A stretch of DNA of 64,000 bases, from contig JBBQFI010000003.1 of assembly GCA_038321775.1 (NCBI GenBank), forward strand, positions 245,723 through 309,722, read 5' to 3'. Under the pieces are notes generated by a model. The model did no database searches and was not told the origin of the DNA. It was given only the letters and a program-made list of their open reading frames with translations. The first letter of the stretch is position 1; every line of letters starts with the position of its first letter. This DNA comes from JBBQFI01 sp038321775. Its GTDB lineage: Bacteria; Verrucomicrobiota; Verrucomicrobiia; Chthoniobacterales; UBA10450. The position numbers were made by a program, and so were the translations under genes. Shown in pieces: positions 54,940-63,822 of this stretch.

Positions 54940-55323
54940 TTACCGCATCCGAGTGTCGCAGCGCCACTCGACCTTCGTCATTTTGCCTGCAACAACATCG
55001 ACCTCAAAAGAGCCGCGACCGATCGCGCTCTTTTTTTGCTCTATCCAAACAGTGTAGTGACCGGGATCCAACAAGACACTAAATCGACCTGCGGCATCAG
55101 TGGTGAACGTTGTGACCGTGCCCTTCTCGTTTTGCACCGCAAAGGCGGTATGGGCAAGCGGAGCCGAATTAGGAACATCTTCTCTCGTCGGGCCAGGATG
55201 AATCGGGGCGATTGTAATAACTCCTTCGACTCCCGTTTTAGGTTCCGTTTGGTTCTGCGCCAAAGCAAAGGAGGTGGACAAGAGGAGAAGCGCTAGGAGT
55301 ATTCGCAGTCTTTGAGCTGTCAT
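54940..55323 (-). CDS. Exported carboxypeptidase-regulatory-like protein
   Basis: A 127-residue protein with a signal peptide (ILLALLLLSTSFALAQ) and one CarboxypepD_reg-like domain (VEGVITIAPIHPGPTRE, TFTTDAAGRFSVLLDPGHYTVWIE), an Ig-like beta-sandwich often found in exported or outer-membrane proteins. It is the only gene between the patatin and the Asp-box protein, and no terminator is seen at its end, where it converges on the immune operon. Confidence 0.75.
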   Translation of the reverse strand: MTAQRLRILLALLLLSTSFALAQNQTEPKTGVEGVITIAPIHPGPTREDVPNSAPLAHTAFAVQNEKGTVTTFTTDAAGRFSVLLDPGHYTVWIEQKKSAIGRGSFEVDVVAGKMTKVEWRCDTRMR

Positions 55324-55424
55324 TCTCTAAGTAGTCCTTCGCTTTTGGAACTGGTCAAATTTTTATGTCAACAGCGCGAATGCTGGAAACAAGTAACTCG
55401 TTAGGCTCTTTTGCCCAACAAAAG

Positions 55425-55457
55425 ATCGTCCCGGCGACGCTTGGCCGCCGGGACGAT
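55425..55457 (-). terminator. Rho-independent terminator of the Asp-box/dockerin-like gene
   Basis: ATCGTCCCGGCG (55425-55436) and CGCCGGGACGAT (55446-55457) form a perfect 12-bp stem with a nine-base loop. On the minus strand it is followed by CTTTTGTT. It lies 27 bases after the stop of the large secreted gene at 55485. Confidence 0.75.
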
Positions 55458-55484
55458 GCGATAAACCTAGCCTCGAAGTCTCGC

Positions 55485-58400
55485 CTAACGACGTGGACTT
55501 TGTTTGGCAACCGATTCGTTGGCCACCGGGGCGGCCGGAGGAAGAGCCGTGCCGGACTGCGCTTTCACTAAGGAAACATCGGAACTGTTGATGAGACCGT
55601 TGATAGTGACATCGGTTCGGAAGTTGGCGCCATTCGTAGCTTGGCCGGAATTAGATTTCGTTTCTGTGACGTCAGAGGAGTTGACGATTCCGTTCGCCGT
55701 GGTATCGCCCAAGAGCACTCTCATCGGGATCGCGACCGTGCCTGTATTGGTCCCATCATTTACGCCAATCAAATTAATTATGATGTTCTGCGCGTTAGGA
55801 ACGTTAGTAAGATTTACGGTTACCGTATTTCCGCTAACCGTGGTGCTGGACACCATTCCTGAGCTTACCGTGGCGGATCCTACAGTAACTGGACCGGCAA
55901 ATGTGACGACCACTTGGAAATTACCGGAACCACCACCAGAGCGGCATTCAATTCCACGCGTGCCCGTAAGCGGCAACGGAATGTCGAACGCGCCGGTGGA
56001 GCCATGCGTTTTGCGGGAGACAGCACTGATCGGCACTATACTCGCGCCGCAGGAAGCGTTGCCCGCGACCATGTAGGTTGCAGCGGGGAATGCATTATCG
56101 GTCTGAGCTTTGACAAAGGTGTGATCGATAAGCGTCGTGGAACGTTCGAAATCCTGCGTCGCGGGCGTGTCACCGGCAAAAGTGCGACCGTTCATTGCAC
56201 CTAACAAGTCACCCGGTTGCGGATTTCCGACGGCTGACTTCGGAACAAGGACGGTGATAGTTCCATCCGCATTGTAATTCCCGGCCGCGGGCCCCACGCG
56301 TGTTTCTTGTGGGACGCCAACGACCAAACCGACAACCGCGGTTGCGATCGTGCCGTAGTCGAAACTCACGGCGCTCGTCGCGTCGCTGCGCATGCCGACA
56401 TAATATTGCTGGCCCGGCGAGGTAAAGGAATCCCACACAAAACGCCACCGGCTATTGGGTGGCACGCTGGAGAGATTCGTAACTTTCATCTTAAACTGCA
56501 ATGAAGCAGCAGCGGGTTCGCCCACCGACACGTAATCGATCGCCAATTGCGGATTTGCCGCGGCCGTCGCGCTCTCCGGATGGCTCGGGTCGTTTTGATG
56601 AATGATTAAACCGGAACAATAATCGCCGACATACAGGGCTGATACTTCATTATTCGCGCACGACGCGCCGATCGCGTTAACAGCGACGACCTTATAGTAA
56701 TAAGTAACTCCAGTATTGGTCGCTGTGTTGTCGTCGTAATTAGTTTGAGTGCCCGGCACAGTTGTGAGCAAACTCTCACTCCCACTCGAGGTACCGCGCG
56801 AGATCTGATAGGTGACGATCGGCGAATTTCCTGTGTCGCCTTCCGACCAAGTCAGATGCACAACCGAGCCGACCCGTCGCGTGGAGACGTGCGGCATTCC
56901 CGGGACCGAGGTGGCGGTCAACGGACTTGGTGGGTCGAAGGCTGCGAGAAGTCGACGTCCGCTCGATTGACGAGTAATCGCCGCGGTCGCTGCGTAGCTG
57001 TTCCCTGTGGCGACGGCAGCGGATTGTGTGCAACTACCCGTGCACCCATCAGCGTAGCCGACTTGTACGCGACCTTGCTTATCGATCGTGACATCAAAGA
57101 AATCGAGAAGGTTGCGGCAAATGTTCGCGCCGCCACCACTCCAAATACAACCGCGTTGCACGGGGTCGTTAGGCGTGGCGTCAGACGTTGTCCAGGTCAG
57201 GCCGCCATCGAAAGTGTGCGCGATATACAAATGCCAGACGCCATTGAACGTGCCCGCATCGGCGCTGCCAATGGTGGTTGTGCCGAAAAACGCGACGGCG
57301 GCGCGTCCAGCGGTGCCACCAACCGCGGCTGGGTAGCGGATGTTTTTCAATCCTAAGGCACCGCTCACGTCCACAAGGTTATTCCAAGTGCTGCCATGAT
57401 CGGTTGAAGTTCCCACTACGAGAGAGCTATCGTTATCGGCGGTCGCGAAGTAAACCTTGTTCGCGTTATCGATCGCTACCGCAGGGTCGCTTGCGCTCGT
57501 GGCAGTCTCAACGGTGCCATTGCGCACTTTGCGAATAGACCAAGTGATGCCGTTATTTTCCGAGACAACGACAGAGCTTTGTCCGCCGCAATCCTTGTTA
57601 GGCAAATAGACAGTGCCGTCGGGCGCTACTTTAACATGGCCGTGCAATCCACCGCACTCCGTGGTGTAGGTCTGAATCGGAGGTCCCCAGGTCGCGCCGC
57701 CGTTATCGCTGCGCAAACAAAACGCAGCCACTAAATCCTGCGAACAATAGTAAGCGGCATTAGGATACACAGTCCCGACTAAAGGCGAATGGTAAGGGCC
57801 ACCGCCAAGGGTTTCGTGATCGATCCCGGAAGCGAGTGGGCCTGACGTTGGCGACCATGTCATGCCGTCATTGTCGGAGTAGGAAATCTTACAGCTCGGA
57901 GAAGTAGCAGTCAGTTCACCTGCGAAGACCCGCCCGGTCGACTGATCGGTGAAACCGATCGGATCGGAGTCAATTACCTGCGAAGTAGGCGCAGGCCGAT
58001 TCGTCCAGGTAGCTGTCGGTCCGCCGTTGGCACAAGCGTTATTAAAGCTAATGAAAATTGTTTCCAGGTCCGATTGAAAATTCGTGACACCAAAGACGTT
58101 ATTCGGAACAGCAGAGTTCCAGTTCACGCCGGCCGATGGTTCCCCTGCGCTACGGCCGAGGTATTCCACAGTAGGTCCGGTGGAAGTAGTTACAGGAGTC
58201 AACACTCCCGGTGGATCAAAATTTTCGTAGCCGACCTTCGGTCCGTTGTCGACACCAGCTGCGGGCGGCGGAGTTGGTGTTAGTGGAACAACCGACGCGA
58301 CACCGTGAGGCTGATCCAACCCTGGCGTCGTAGCGAAGTAGATAACGTGCACGGTGTAAACTCCGACACCGTCCGTGGATGGCGTGATGTGTCCCACTTC

Positions 58401-58796
58401 AGAAACGCCTGGGCCGTTGCCGGAGGAATCGATGATGGCGCCACTGTTCGAACCTTTATGAATGACGAGGTCGTAATCGTTGGTGCTGGTTCCAAAGGAA
58501 ATAGTAACTGCGATCCGATTATTCGCCCATGCGGCTTGCGTGCCAGTTACCGTGAGTGTGTAGGTGTCGCAATTTGTTCCTTCAACGCAGCTCGATTCGC
58601 CGTTGGCCGCTCCGGTCCCGGTCGCATTGCCGTCCCAGGAAGTCGGCGAGCTGGCCGGGCCGAGTGATCCGCTTGCGGGAACCGCTGAGCGAACGCGCCC
58701 GGTGGAAAATGCGAATACAAGCAGAACAAGGCCGATGGCCAAAAAGAGGGCGCTAAGGGTGACGCGACCTGCAGCGGAGTAGGAGCTTCTTTTCAT
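55485..58796 (-). CDS. Large secreted Asp-box/fibronectin/dockerin-like protein, paralogue A
   Basis: A 1103-residue exported protein. After the signal peptide a beta-sandwich domain with the PPC-type pattern (NNRIAVTISFGTSTNDYDLV) is followed by a sialidase/BNR-like propeller with repeated Asp boxes (DNDGMTWSP, DNGGATWGP, ENNGITWSI, TDHGSTWNN, FDGGLTWTT). Then come a fibronectin-III domain (LTWSEGDTGNSPIVTYQIS), a second beta domain and two dockerin-like repeats (LGDTTANGIVNSSDV and FRTDVTINGLINSSDVS). No catalytic residues of a sialidase are confirmed. A dockerin-like end implies attachment to another protein, but no cohesin is in view. Confidence 0.85.
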   Translation of the reverse strand: MKRSSYSAAGRVTLSALFLAIGLVLLVFAFSTGRVRSAVPASGSLGPASSPTSWDGNATGTGAANGESSCVEGTNCDTYTLTVTGTQAAWANNRIAVTISFGTSTNDYDLVIHKGSNSGAIIDSSGNGPGVSEVGHITPSTDGVGVYTVHVIYFATTPGLDQPHGVASVVPLTPTPPPAAGVDNGPKVGYENFDPPGVLTPVTTSTGPTVEYLGRSAGEPSAGVNWNSAVPNNVFGVTNFQSDLETIFISFNNACANGGPTATWTNRPAPTSQVIDSDPIGFTDQSTGRVFAGELTATSPSCKISYSDNDGMTWSPTSGPLASGIDHETLGGGPYHSPLVGTVYPNAAYYCSQDLVAAFCLRSDNGGATWGPPIQTYTTECGGLHGHVKVAPDGTVYLPNKDCGGQSSVVVSENNGITWSIRKVRNGTVETATSASDPAVAIDNANKVYFATADNDSSLVVGTSTDHGSTWNNLVDVSGALGLKNIRYPAAVGGTAGRAAVAFFGTTTIGSADAGTFNGVWHLYIAHTFDGGLTWTTSDATPNDPVQRGCIWSGGGANICRNLLDFFDVTIDKQGRVQVGYADGCTGSCTQSAAVATGNSYAATAAITRQSSGRRLLAAFDPPSPLTATSVPGMPHVSTRRVGSVVHLTWSEGDTGNSPIVTYQISRGTSSGSESLLTTVPGTQTNYDDNTATNTGVTYYYKVVAVNAIGASCANNEVSALYVGDYCSGLIIHQNDPSHPESATAAANPQLAIDYVSVGEPAAASLQFKMKVTNLSSVPPNSRWRFVWDSFTSPGQQYYVGMRSDATSAVSFDYGTIATAVVGLVVGVPQETRVGPAAGNYNADGTITVLVPKSAVGNPQPGDLLGAMNGRTFAGDTPATQDFERSTTLIDHTFVKAQTDNAFPAATYMVAGNASCGASIVPISAVSRKTHGSTGAFDIPLPLTGTRGIECRSGGGSGNFQVVVTFAGPVTVGSATVSSGMVSSTTVSGNTVTVNLTNVPNAQNIIINLIGVNDGTNTGTVAIPMRVLLGDTTANGIVNSSDVTETKSNSGQATNGANFRTDVTINGLINSSDVSLVKAQSGTALPPAAPVANESVAKQSPRR

Positions 58797-58949
58797 TGGA
58801 ATGTTGTAGTTTTTTGGTTGAGTGAGACTCGCTTAGCGGCCGAAATGGCCACAGCACTGTTTATTCGGTAATCGAGTGATAACTGAGCGCATGAAGACGA
58901 ATATTTTATCATTACAAAAATGTCATCTTATGTTGACGATTGCCGGCCA

Positions 58950-59588
58950 TTAGAGTCGATCGAGAGCCATAACAGCCAGTGCCTTGGAGTGATCCAACTT
59001 TGCTTCCTCCGCATCTGCTCCTCCAATGCTCACGCGAATAAAAGCATCCTTGCTAAGCACATAGAGAGAACCAGCAGTCCAAAATGCTTCTTCTCCCAAA
59101 CCCTTGATCCTGCGCGGTGGACGTCCTTCGCGCTCTTCGCCTTTCTCGTTATCCGTGTCGCGCTTACTTTTTTCTTCTTTCTTAGGACCTTCACCATATC
59201 GGCTGAATGTTTTTTCCCAAAAGTCTCGCGCTCCTTCTTTTCCGTCTGGTGAATTACTCTGCGTTACAACAACGCTCACCGATTTATTGAGTTCGGCCGC
59301 TACATAGACGCATTGTGAGATGCGGAGATTTCCATTCGGTCGTCCGCTGCTCTTTTGTTCTTTGATTACAATTCCAGTGCGCGCCTGGATCTCTTCGGGC
59401 TTAAGCAATCCACATACGTCGAACTTGGCCGGTCCGGATTCGCGATTTGGAACATCGGCCAACTTTCGCGTCGAGTTTTCCGGGCTTGGAAGTGGCGTCG
59501 CGGAATTTGAACTGGTCCCGGATCGCTTGCAGCTCGTGAGCAGAACGAACACGCAACAAACGCATAAAACATTTCGCACCAGAAGCAT
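58950..59588 (-). CDS. Lipoprotein of unknown function
   Basis: A 212-residue lipoprotein: signal and lipobox (VLLTSC), a linker of Ser/Pro/Asn, then a domain with two Cys (VCGLLKPEEI and SQCVYVAA) and a Lys/Glu-rich loop (EGPKKEEKSKRDTDNEKG). VCGLLKPEEIQARTG resembles the start of DUF3558-like lipoproteins, which is tentative. It lies between two Asp-box gene copies and is 8 bp from the remnant. Confidence 0.65.
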   Translation of the reverse strand: MLLVRNVLCVCCVFVLLTSCKRSGTSSNSATPLPSPENSTRKLADVPNRESGPAKFDVCGLLKPEEIQARTGIVIKEQKSSGRPNGNLRISQCVYVAAELNKSVSVVVTQSNSPDGKEGARDFWEKTFSRYGEGPKKEEKSKRDTDNEKGEEREGRPPRRIKGLGEEAFWTAGSLYVLSKDAFIRVSIGGADAEEAKLDHSKALAVMALDRL

Positions 59589-59596
59589 CGCTTTAC

Positions 59597-60016
59597 TTAA
59601 CGGCTAGTCGCCGCGGCCGAAGAGAGCCCCGTGCCTGACTTGGATTTCACCAACGACACATCCGAACTGTTGATCAGTCCGTTCAGGTTTACGTCGCGAC
59701 GGAAATTTGCACTCGTTGCCGCCTTACCCGAGTCGGATTTCGTCTGGCTACCGTCGGATGAGTCGACCAGACCATTAGCGGTCGTGTCGCCCAGAAGCAC
59801 GGCCATCGGCACGGCAACGTTACCGAAGTTCGAGCCCATCCTCACCCCGACCAAAGTCACCGTGATGGTTTGTGCGTTCGCCACGCCCGTCAAGTTCACA
59901 AACGCCTGATTGCCACTGGTGGTGGTGCTGGAAACCGGTGAGGCGTTGCCATTTCCAGCAAAGTTTCTGCCGCTAATAAGGGTGAGCGTCGCGCCCGCCC
60001 CCAGAAGTCTCGCCTG
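59597..60016 (-). pseudogene. C-terminal remnant of an Asp-box/dockerin-like paralogue
   Basis: An open frame of 139 codons (59597-60016) with no normal start until GTG 59899. It encodes the last beta domain and both dockerin-like repeats of the family (LLGDTTANGLVDSSDGSQTKS, FRRDVNLNGLINSSDVSLVKS), close to the ends of both large paralogues. A TAA at 60017-60019 cuts it off upstream. It starts 30 bases behind the stop of the 60046 gene, as expected of a relic from recombination between tandem copies. Confidence 0.75.
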
Positions 60017-60045
60017 TTACACTTCCAATTCACTGGCTGCGTTGG

Positions 60046-63000
60046 CTAGCGTTCCCCGCCTTGCACCTGCGGCGCAGCGGGGGGAGGAGGTACGCCCGTG
60101 CCAGATTTCGATTTCACCAAGCTGACGTCCGAGCTATTGAGCGATCCATTTACGGTTACATCGTTGCGGAAGTTTTCGTCATCGACTGCCTGGCCCGATT
60201 TAGACTTCGTTTCACTAACATCGGTCGAGTTAACGGAGTAGTTAGCCGTAGTGTCGCCAACTACGACCGTCATCGGAACGGAGACATTCGTGGCGGCGCC
60301 GCCGGCGCTCGCGCCTACCAAGGTAATGGTAATCACCTGGTCGTTAGGAACGTTACTCAAGGTAGCGGTCACGATGTTGTTGCTCGTAGAAGTGGTGATG
60401 CTTCCTGCGCTCACCGTTGCAGATGAAAAGGTGATCGGCGAAGCAAAAACCATCACAACTTGATAGTTGCCTGCGATTGCGCCTGTGCCTCCGCCACTAC
60501 GGCATTCGATGCCGTTGTTAGGCCCAGTGGGCACGAGTCTGACATCAAAGGTTCCGGCAGTTCCATGCACTTTGCGTGACACGGCGCTGACTAGCTGTGG
60601 AACCGGAGCGCAGGCGTCATTGCCGGCGAGCGAATAACTACTGTCGGCGGTGATGTCGGACGCATTATTCTGGGAACGCTGTCCGGGATCGGGCCGGTTA
60701 AAGTACGTCCTGATGTTTATGCCTGCCAGGTCGCTCCCGGCCGCATAGGCGCTCGGCATGCCGTTGTCATCAATCATCCGGAGCTTGTCATCCGAAATCG
60801 TGATCTTGATCAGTCCGGTGAGCGGATCATAGCTTCCGCTGTCGGCGTCGCCAACCTTGACCGGCGTGTTCGCATTGGGGTTTGGATTCATTGGATCGAG
60901 CGCCACTCCAAAATTACCGTACTCAAACGTCGGCGTGCCAGCAGCGTCTGTTCTCATAGTCCCATACACTCGATCGAAATCCGGCGTCGGGCTTCCCTGC
61001 CGGTTCCAGATAATGAACCACTGACTATTAGGCGGCGCGGATCCCAATGTGGACGGTCCTACCTGCATGGTGAAGTAAAGCTTATTAACGCCGGCGCTGA
61101 TGAAGGGCTCTGCGACGAAAAGCTGCTTGATGTTCACGCGTTGATCGACCGGAGTTTGCTGCGGGGGATCGGTATCCATGCCTTGGGCGTCGAGGTCGTT
61201 GATGACCAGAATGCCCGGGAGCACGCATCGCGTCTGGACGGGACCAGCCGTTGGCGCCACGTCGTGACAGTAGGGACCTTCACCAATCGCGTTTACAGCA
61301 GTAACACGATAGGAATTATCGGAGCTGAAAGCCGTGTCGGTGTAGTTAGGCTGAGTTACCATCGCGGTCGGGATAACTGGGAAAGTTCCACCTGTTCCCC
61401 GATAAACGTTATACTTTGTGATTATCGATCCGCCGTTATCGGGCTCCGGCCACGACAGCTTTACCGTGGAAGGTCCGGTTGTTACCGCGGTTACCGCGGG
61501 CGCGCCCGGCTTTGCGGGTTCGATCGGATCGAACGCCGCCAACATTCGCTTGCCGCCGGACTGGCGCGTGATGAATGCCTTCGCGGTGAAAGAATTTGCC
61601 CCGCCATTAACGCAGCCGCCAATGCAACCATCCTCGCCGCCAACGAGGACGCGGCCTTCTTTGTCGATAGTGATATCAAAGAAATCGAGCAGGTTGCGGC
61701 AGGTGCCGCTCCCGCAAATTCCGCCGCGCTGGATCGGGTCGTTAGGCGTTGCGTTGATCGTCGTCCAGGTCTGGCCACCATCAAACGTGCTTGCGATATA
61801 GAGATACCAGACGCCGGGAAAATCAGGTTGGTCATAATTAGTGCCGCCAGTCGTGGTGCCGAAAAAAGCAAAAGCTGCGCGGTTCGGATCGCCTGCGACG
61901 ACCTCGGCGAAGACCATATTTTGGATCCCTAGCTGTGCGCCCACATCGTAGGCGCGAAGTTGGGCCTGACCGGGAAATTGATCCCAGGTAAGTCCCTTGT
62001 CATGGGAGACGGAAATTCTCGCGTGACCATCCTTCGACTGCTGACCTACATAGATCGTGCCGTCCGTCGCTATCCCGACCGATGGGTCGCGGTCGCTCTT
62101 GGTGTCAGTGGTCGGAATCTTCCTGATACTCCAGGTTAGACCATTATTTTCTGAAACGATGACCGCTTGCTGGCCGTCCACGTGGCCGACTGGGTCGCTC
62201 GTTCCACCGCACGCATTGTTGGGAACGTAAACCGTTCCATCGGGAGCTACCTTAAGATGGCCATGTAAGCCGCCGCAGTCCGCCGTAGTATACATTGGGA
62301 CGGCAGGCCCAAACGTAAGACCGCCATCATCACTCCGGGAGGTCCGGGCATCGGAAACACTTTGGGAGGCATAGTAAACCGCACGTCTCGGTCCGGTGCT
62401 TGGGTATGGCATGGCGCTCGGTGGAATCACCCCCGGCGGCACCACAGTGGCGTTCGTAGAATACGGCCCGGCGGCCACCGTCTGGTGATCCACTCCCGCC
62501 GGCGCGCCTGCGCCCTGGCTGGGCATGAACATGTCCCCATCGTTATCGGTGAAGTCCGTTGTGCTACCCGCCTGTGCTTCTTCTTGTGAAACGAAAGTGC
62601 GTCCCGGTCCGATCAGAGCAGGATATCCGTGGTCGGTGAAGAGGATGGGATCGCCGAGAGCGCGCGGCGTCGCCGCCAGAGTGACCGGCTTCTTTTCCCA
62701 AAGGGCGAACGCTGGTGAGGAGCAGTCATCAAACGTGATCCGCAACATCTCGGTGAGAAAACCTCCATAGTAGGTCGTGGTTCCTCCATTCGGAATCGGC
62801 CCGTTGCTGTTAGCGTAAGAGAGAGGAGGAGTGCGAGGTGCGTTTTCCGTTAGCCAATTCGAACCAATCGATGGTTCGCCTGCGTCTTCACCCGTCCCCG
62901 GAGGTGCGACGAAGGTGTGATATCTTGGCGTGCCCGGAGGCTGCGGCGTAGGTGTGGGAGTGGCGCCCGGCGAAGGTGTAGGGGTCGGAGCTACTCCCGT

Positions 63001-63555
63001 CACCACGCTCGCTTCACCGCTATATTTGTGGCCACTATCGACTAGAAAATACACAACGTGCACCGTGAATTGCCCTGTGCCGACGCTTGGAATACTTGGA
63101 TCGAGTTCAACCTCCTCGGGGCCTGCACCGCTGTTGGCAGCCGAACCGACAAGAGGACCGTTGTTGTCCGTCTTATGGACGAAAACGTCGAAATCATCAG
63201 CCGCATTGGGCCAACTAATTTTGATATGCGCCTTCTTTCCTGCCCAGGCGGCCGGTATTCCGGACAACGTGAGAGTGTAGGTATCGCAGTTGATGCCTTC
63301 CGCGCACGTGCTTTCGTCAACGCTCACCACCGGAGCAACAGTTGTGAAACCGTCCCACGTCACTGTCGGGCCTATTGGGTTGAGCGTGCCGGCGGTTGGT
63401 GTCGCATTCGGAACCGGCGAACTCCGTAATTTACCAGTCCGGTTCGTTCGCGTATCACCCCACAGCGGAGAAAGCGCGAGGGCTGCTGCGAAAAGACCCA
63501 TTACTATAAACAGGGTACTGAACAGCCGTGAGGACTTGGAGAGCAAATGTTTCAT
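60046..63555 (-). CDS. Large secreted Asp-box/fibronectin/dockerin-like protein, paralogue B
   Basis: A 1169-residue exported protein with the same order as paralogue A: signal peptide, PPC-like domain (GKKAHIKISWPNAADDFDVFVHK), a Pro/Thr linker (TPTPSPGATPTPTPQPP), BNR-like Asp boxes (ENNGLTWSI, HDKGLTWDQ, FDGGQTWTT), fibronectin III (LSWPEPDNGGSIITKYNVY), a beta domain and two dockerin-like repeats (VVGDTTANYSVNSTDVSETKS, FRNDVTVNGSLNSSDVSLVKS). Linkers differ from paralogue A, so the copies have diverged. The first dockerin-like repeat has lost its glycine (ANYS), so calcium binding there is doubtful. Confidence 0.85.
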   Translation of the reverse strand: MKHLLSKSSRLFSTLFIVMGLFAAALALSPLWGDTRTNRTGKLRSSPVPNATPTAGTLNPIGPTVTWDGFTTVAPVVSVDESTCAEGINCDTYTLTLSGIPAAWAGKKAHIKISWPNAADDFDVFVHKTDNNGPLVGSAANSGAGPEEVELDPSIPSVGTGQFTVHVVYFLVDSGHKYSGEASVVTGVAPTPTPSPGATPTPTPQPPGTPRYHTFVAPPGTGEDAGEPSIGSNWLTENAPRTPPLSYANSNGPIPNGGTTTYYGGFLTEMLRITFDDCSSPAFALWEKKPVTLAATPRALGDPILFTDHGYPALIGPGRTFVSQEEAQAGSTTDFTDNDGDMFMPSQGAGAPAGVDHQTVAAGPYSTNATVVPPGVIPPSAMPYPSTGPRRAVYYASQSVSDARTSRSDDGGLTFGPAVPMYTTADCGGLHGHLKVAPDGTVYVPNNACGGTSDPVGHVDGQQAVIVSENNGLTWSIRKIPTTDTKSDRDPSVGIATDGTIYVGQQSKDGHARISVSHDKGLTWDQFPGQAQLRAYDVGAQLGIQNMVFAEVVAGDPNRAAFAFFGTTTGGTNYDQPDFPGVWYLYIASTFDGGQTWTTINATPNDPIQRGGICGSGTCRNLLDFFDITIDKEGRVLVGGEDGCIGGCVNGGANSFTAKAFITRQSGGKRMLAAFDPIEPAKPGAPAVTAVTTGPSTVKLSWPEPDNGGSIITKYNVYRGTGGTFPVIPTAMVTQPNYTDTAFSSDNSYRVTAVNAIGEGPYCHDVAPTAGPVQTRCVLPGILVINDLDAQGMDTDPPQQTPVDQRVNIKQLFVAEPFISAGVNKLYFTMQVGPSTLGSAPPNSQWFIIWNRQGSPTPDFDRVYGTMRTDAAGTPTFEYGNFGVALDPMNPNPNANTPVKVGDADSGSYDPLTGLIKITISDDKLRMIDDNGMPSAYAAGSDLAGINIRTYFNRPDPGQRSQNNASDITADSSYSLAGNDACAPVPQLVSAVSRKVHGTAGTFDVRLVPTGPNNGIECRSGGGTGAIAGNYQVVMVFASPITFSSATVSAGSITTSTSNNIVTATLSNVPNDQVITITLVGASAGGAATNVSVPMTVVVGDTTANYSVNSTDVSETKSKSGQAVDDENFRNDVTVNGSLNSSDVSLVKSKSGTGVPPPPAAPQVQGGER

Positions 63556-63822
63556 GAGTGGGTTAAGATGAGGATTTTATCGCAGGAGAAGGTTCCGGTA
63601 GTTCCAGTTCTTACGCGCCGACCGGACGACGGGCAGCATTACTACATCGCGCGCCAAAGGAGCGATGGTCGCATCCGGCACAAAGTTGCTTCATCTTTCG
63701 TCAAACAAAACCGCACGCTCCGTCGCACCAGAGCCGATAATATTCTGTCGAATGTTAGTGTTCGGAGAAGTGCTACTTCGCCTCTCCATTAATGCCGTGC
63801 TTTAGCACCGTGTCTTCGACGG

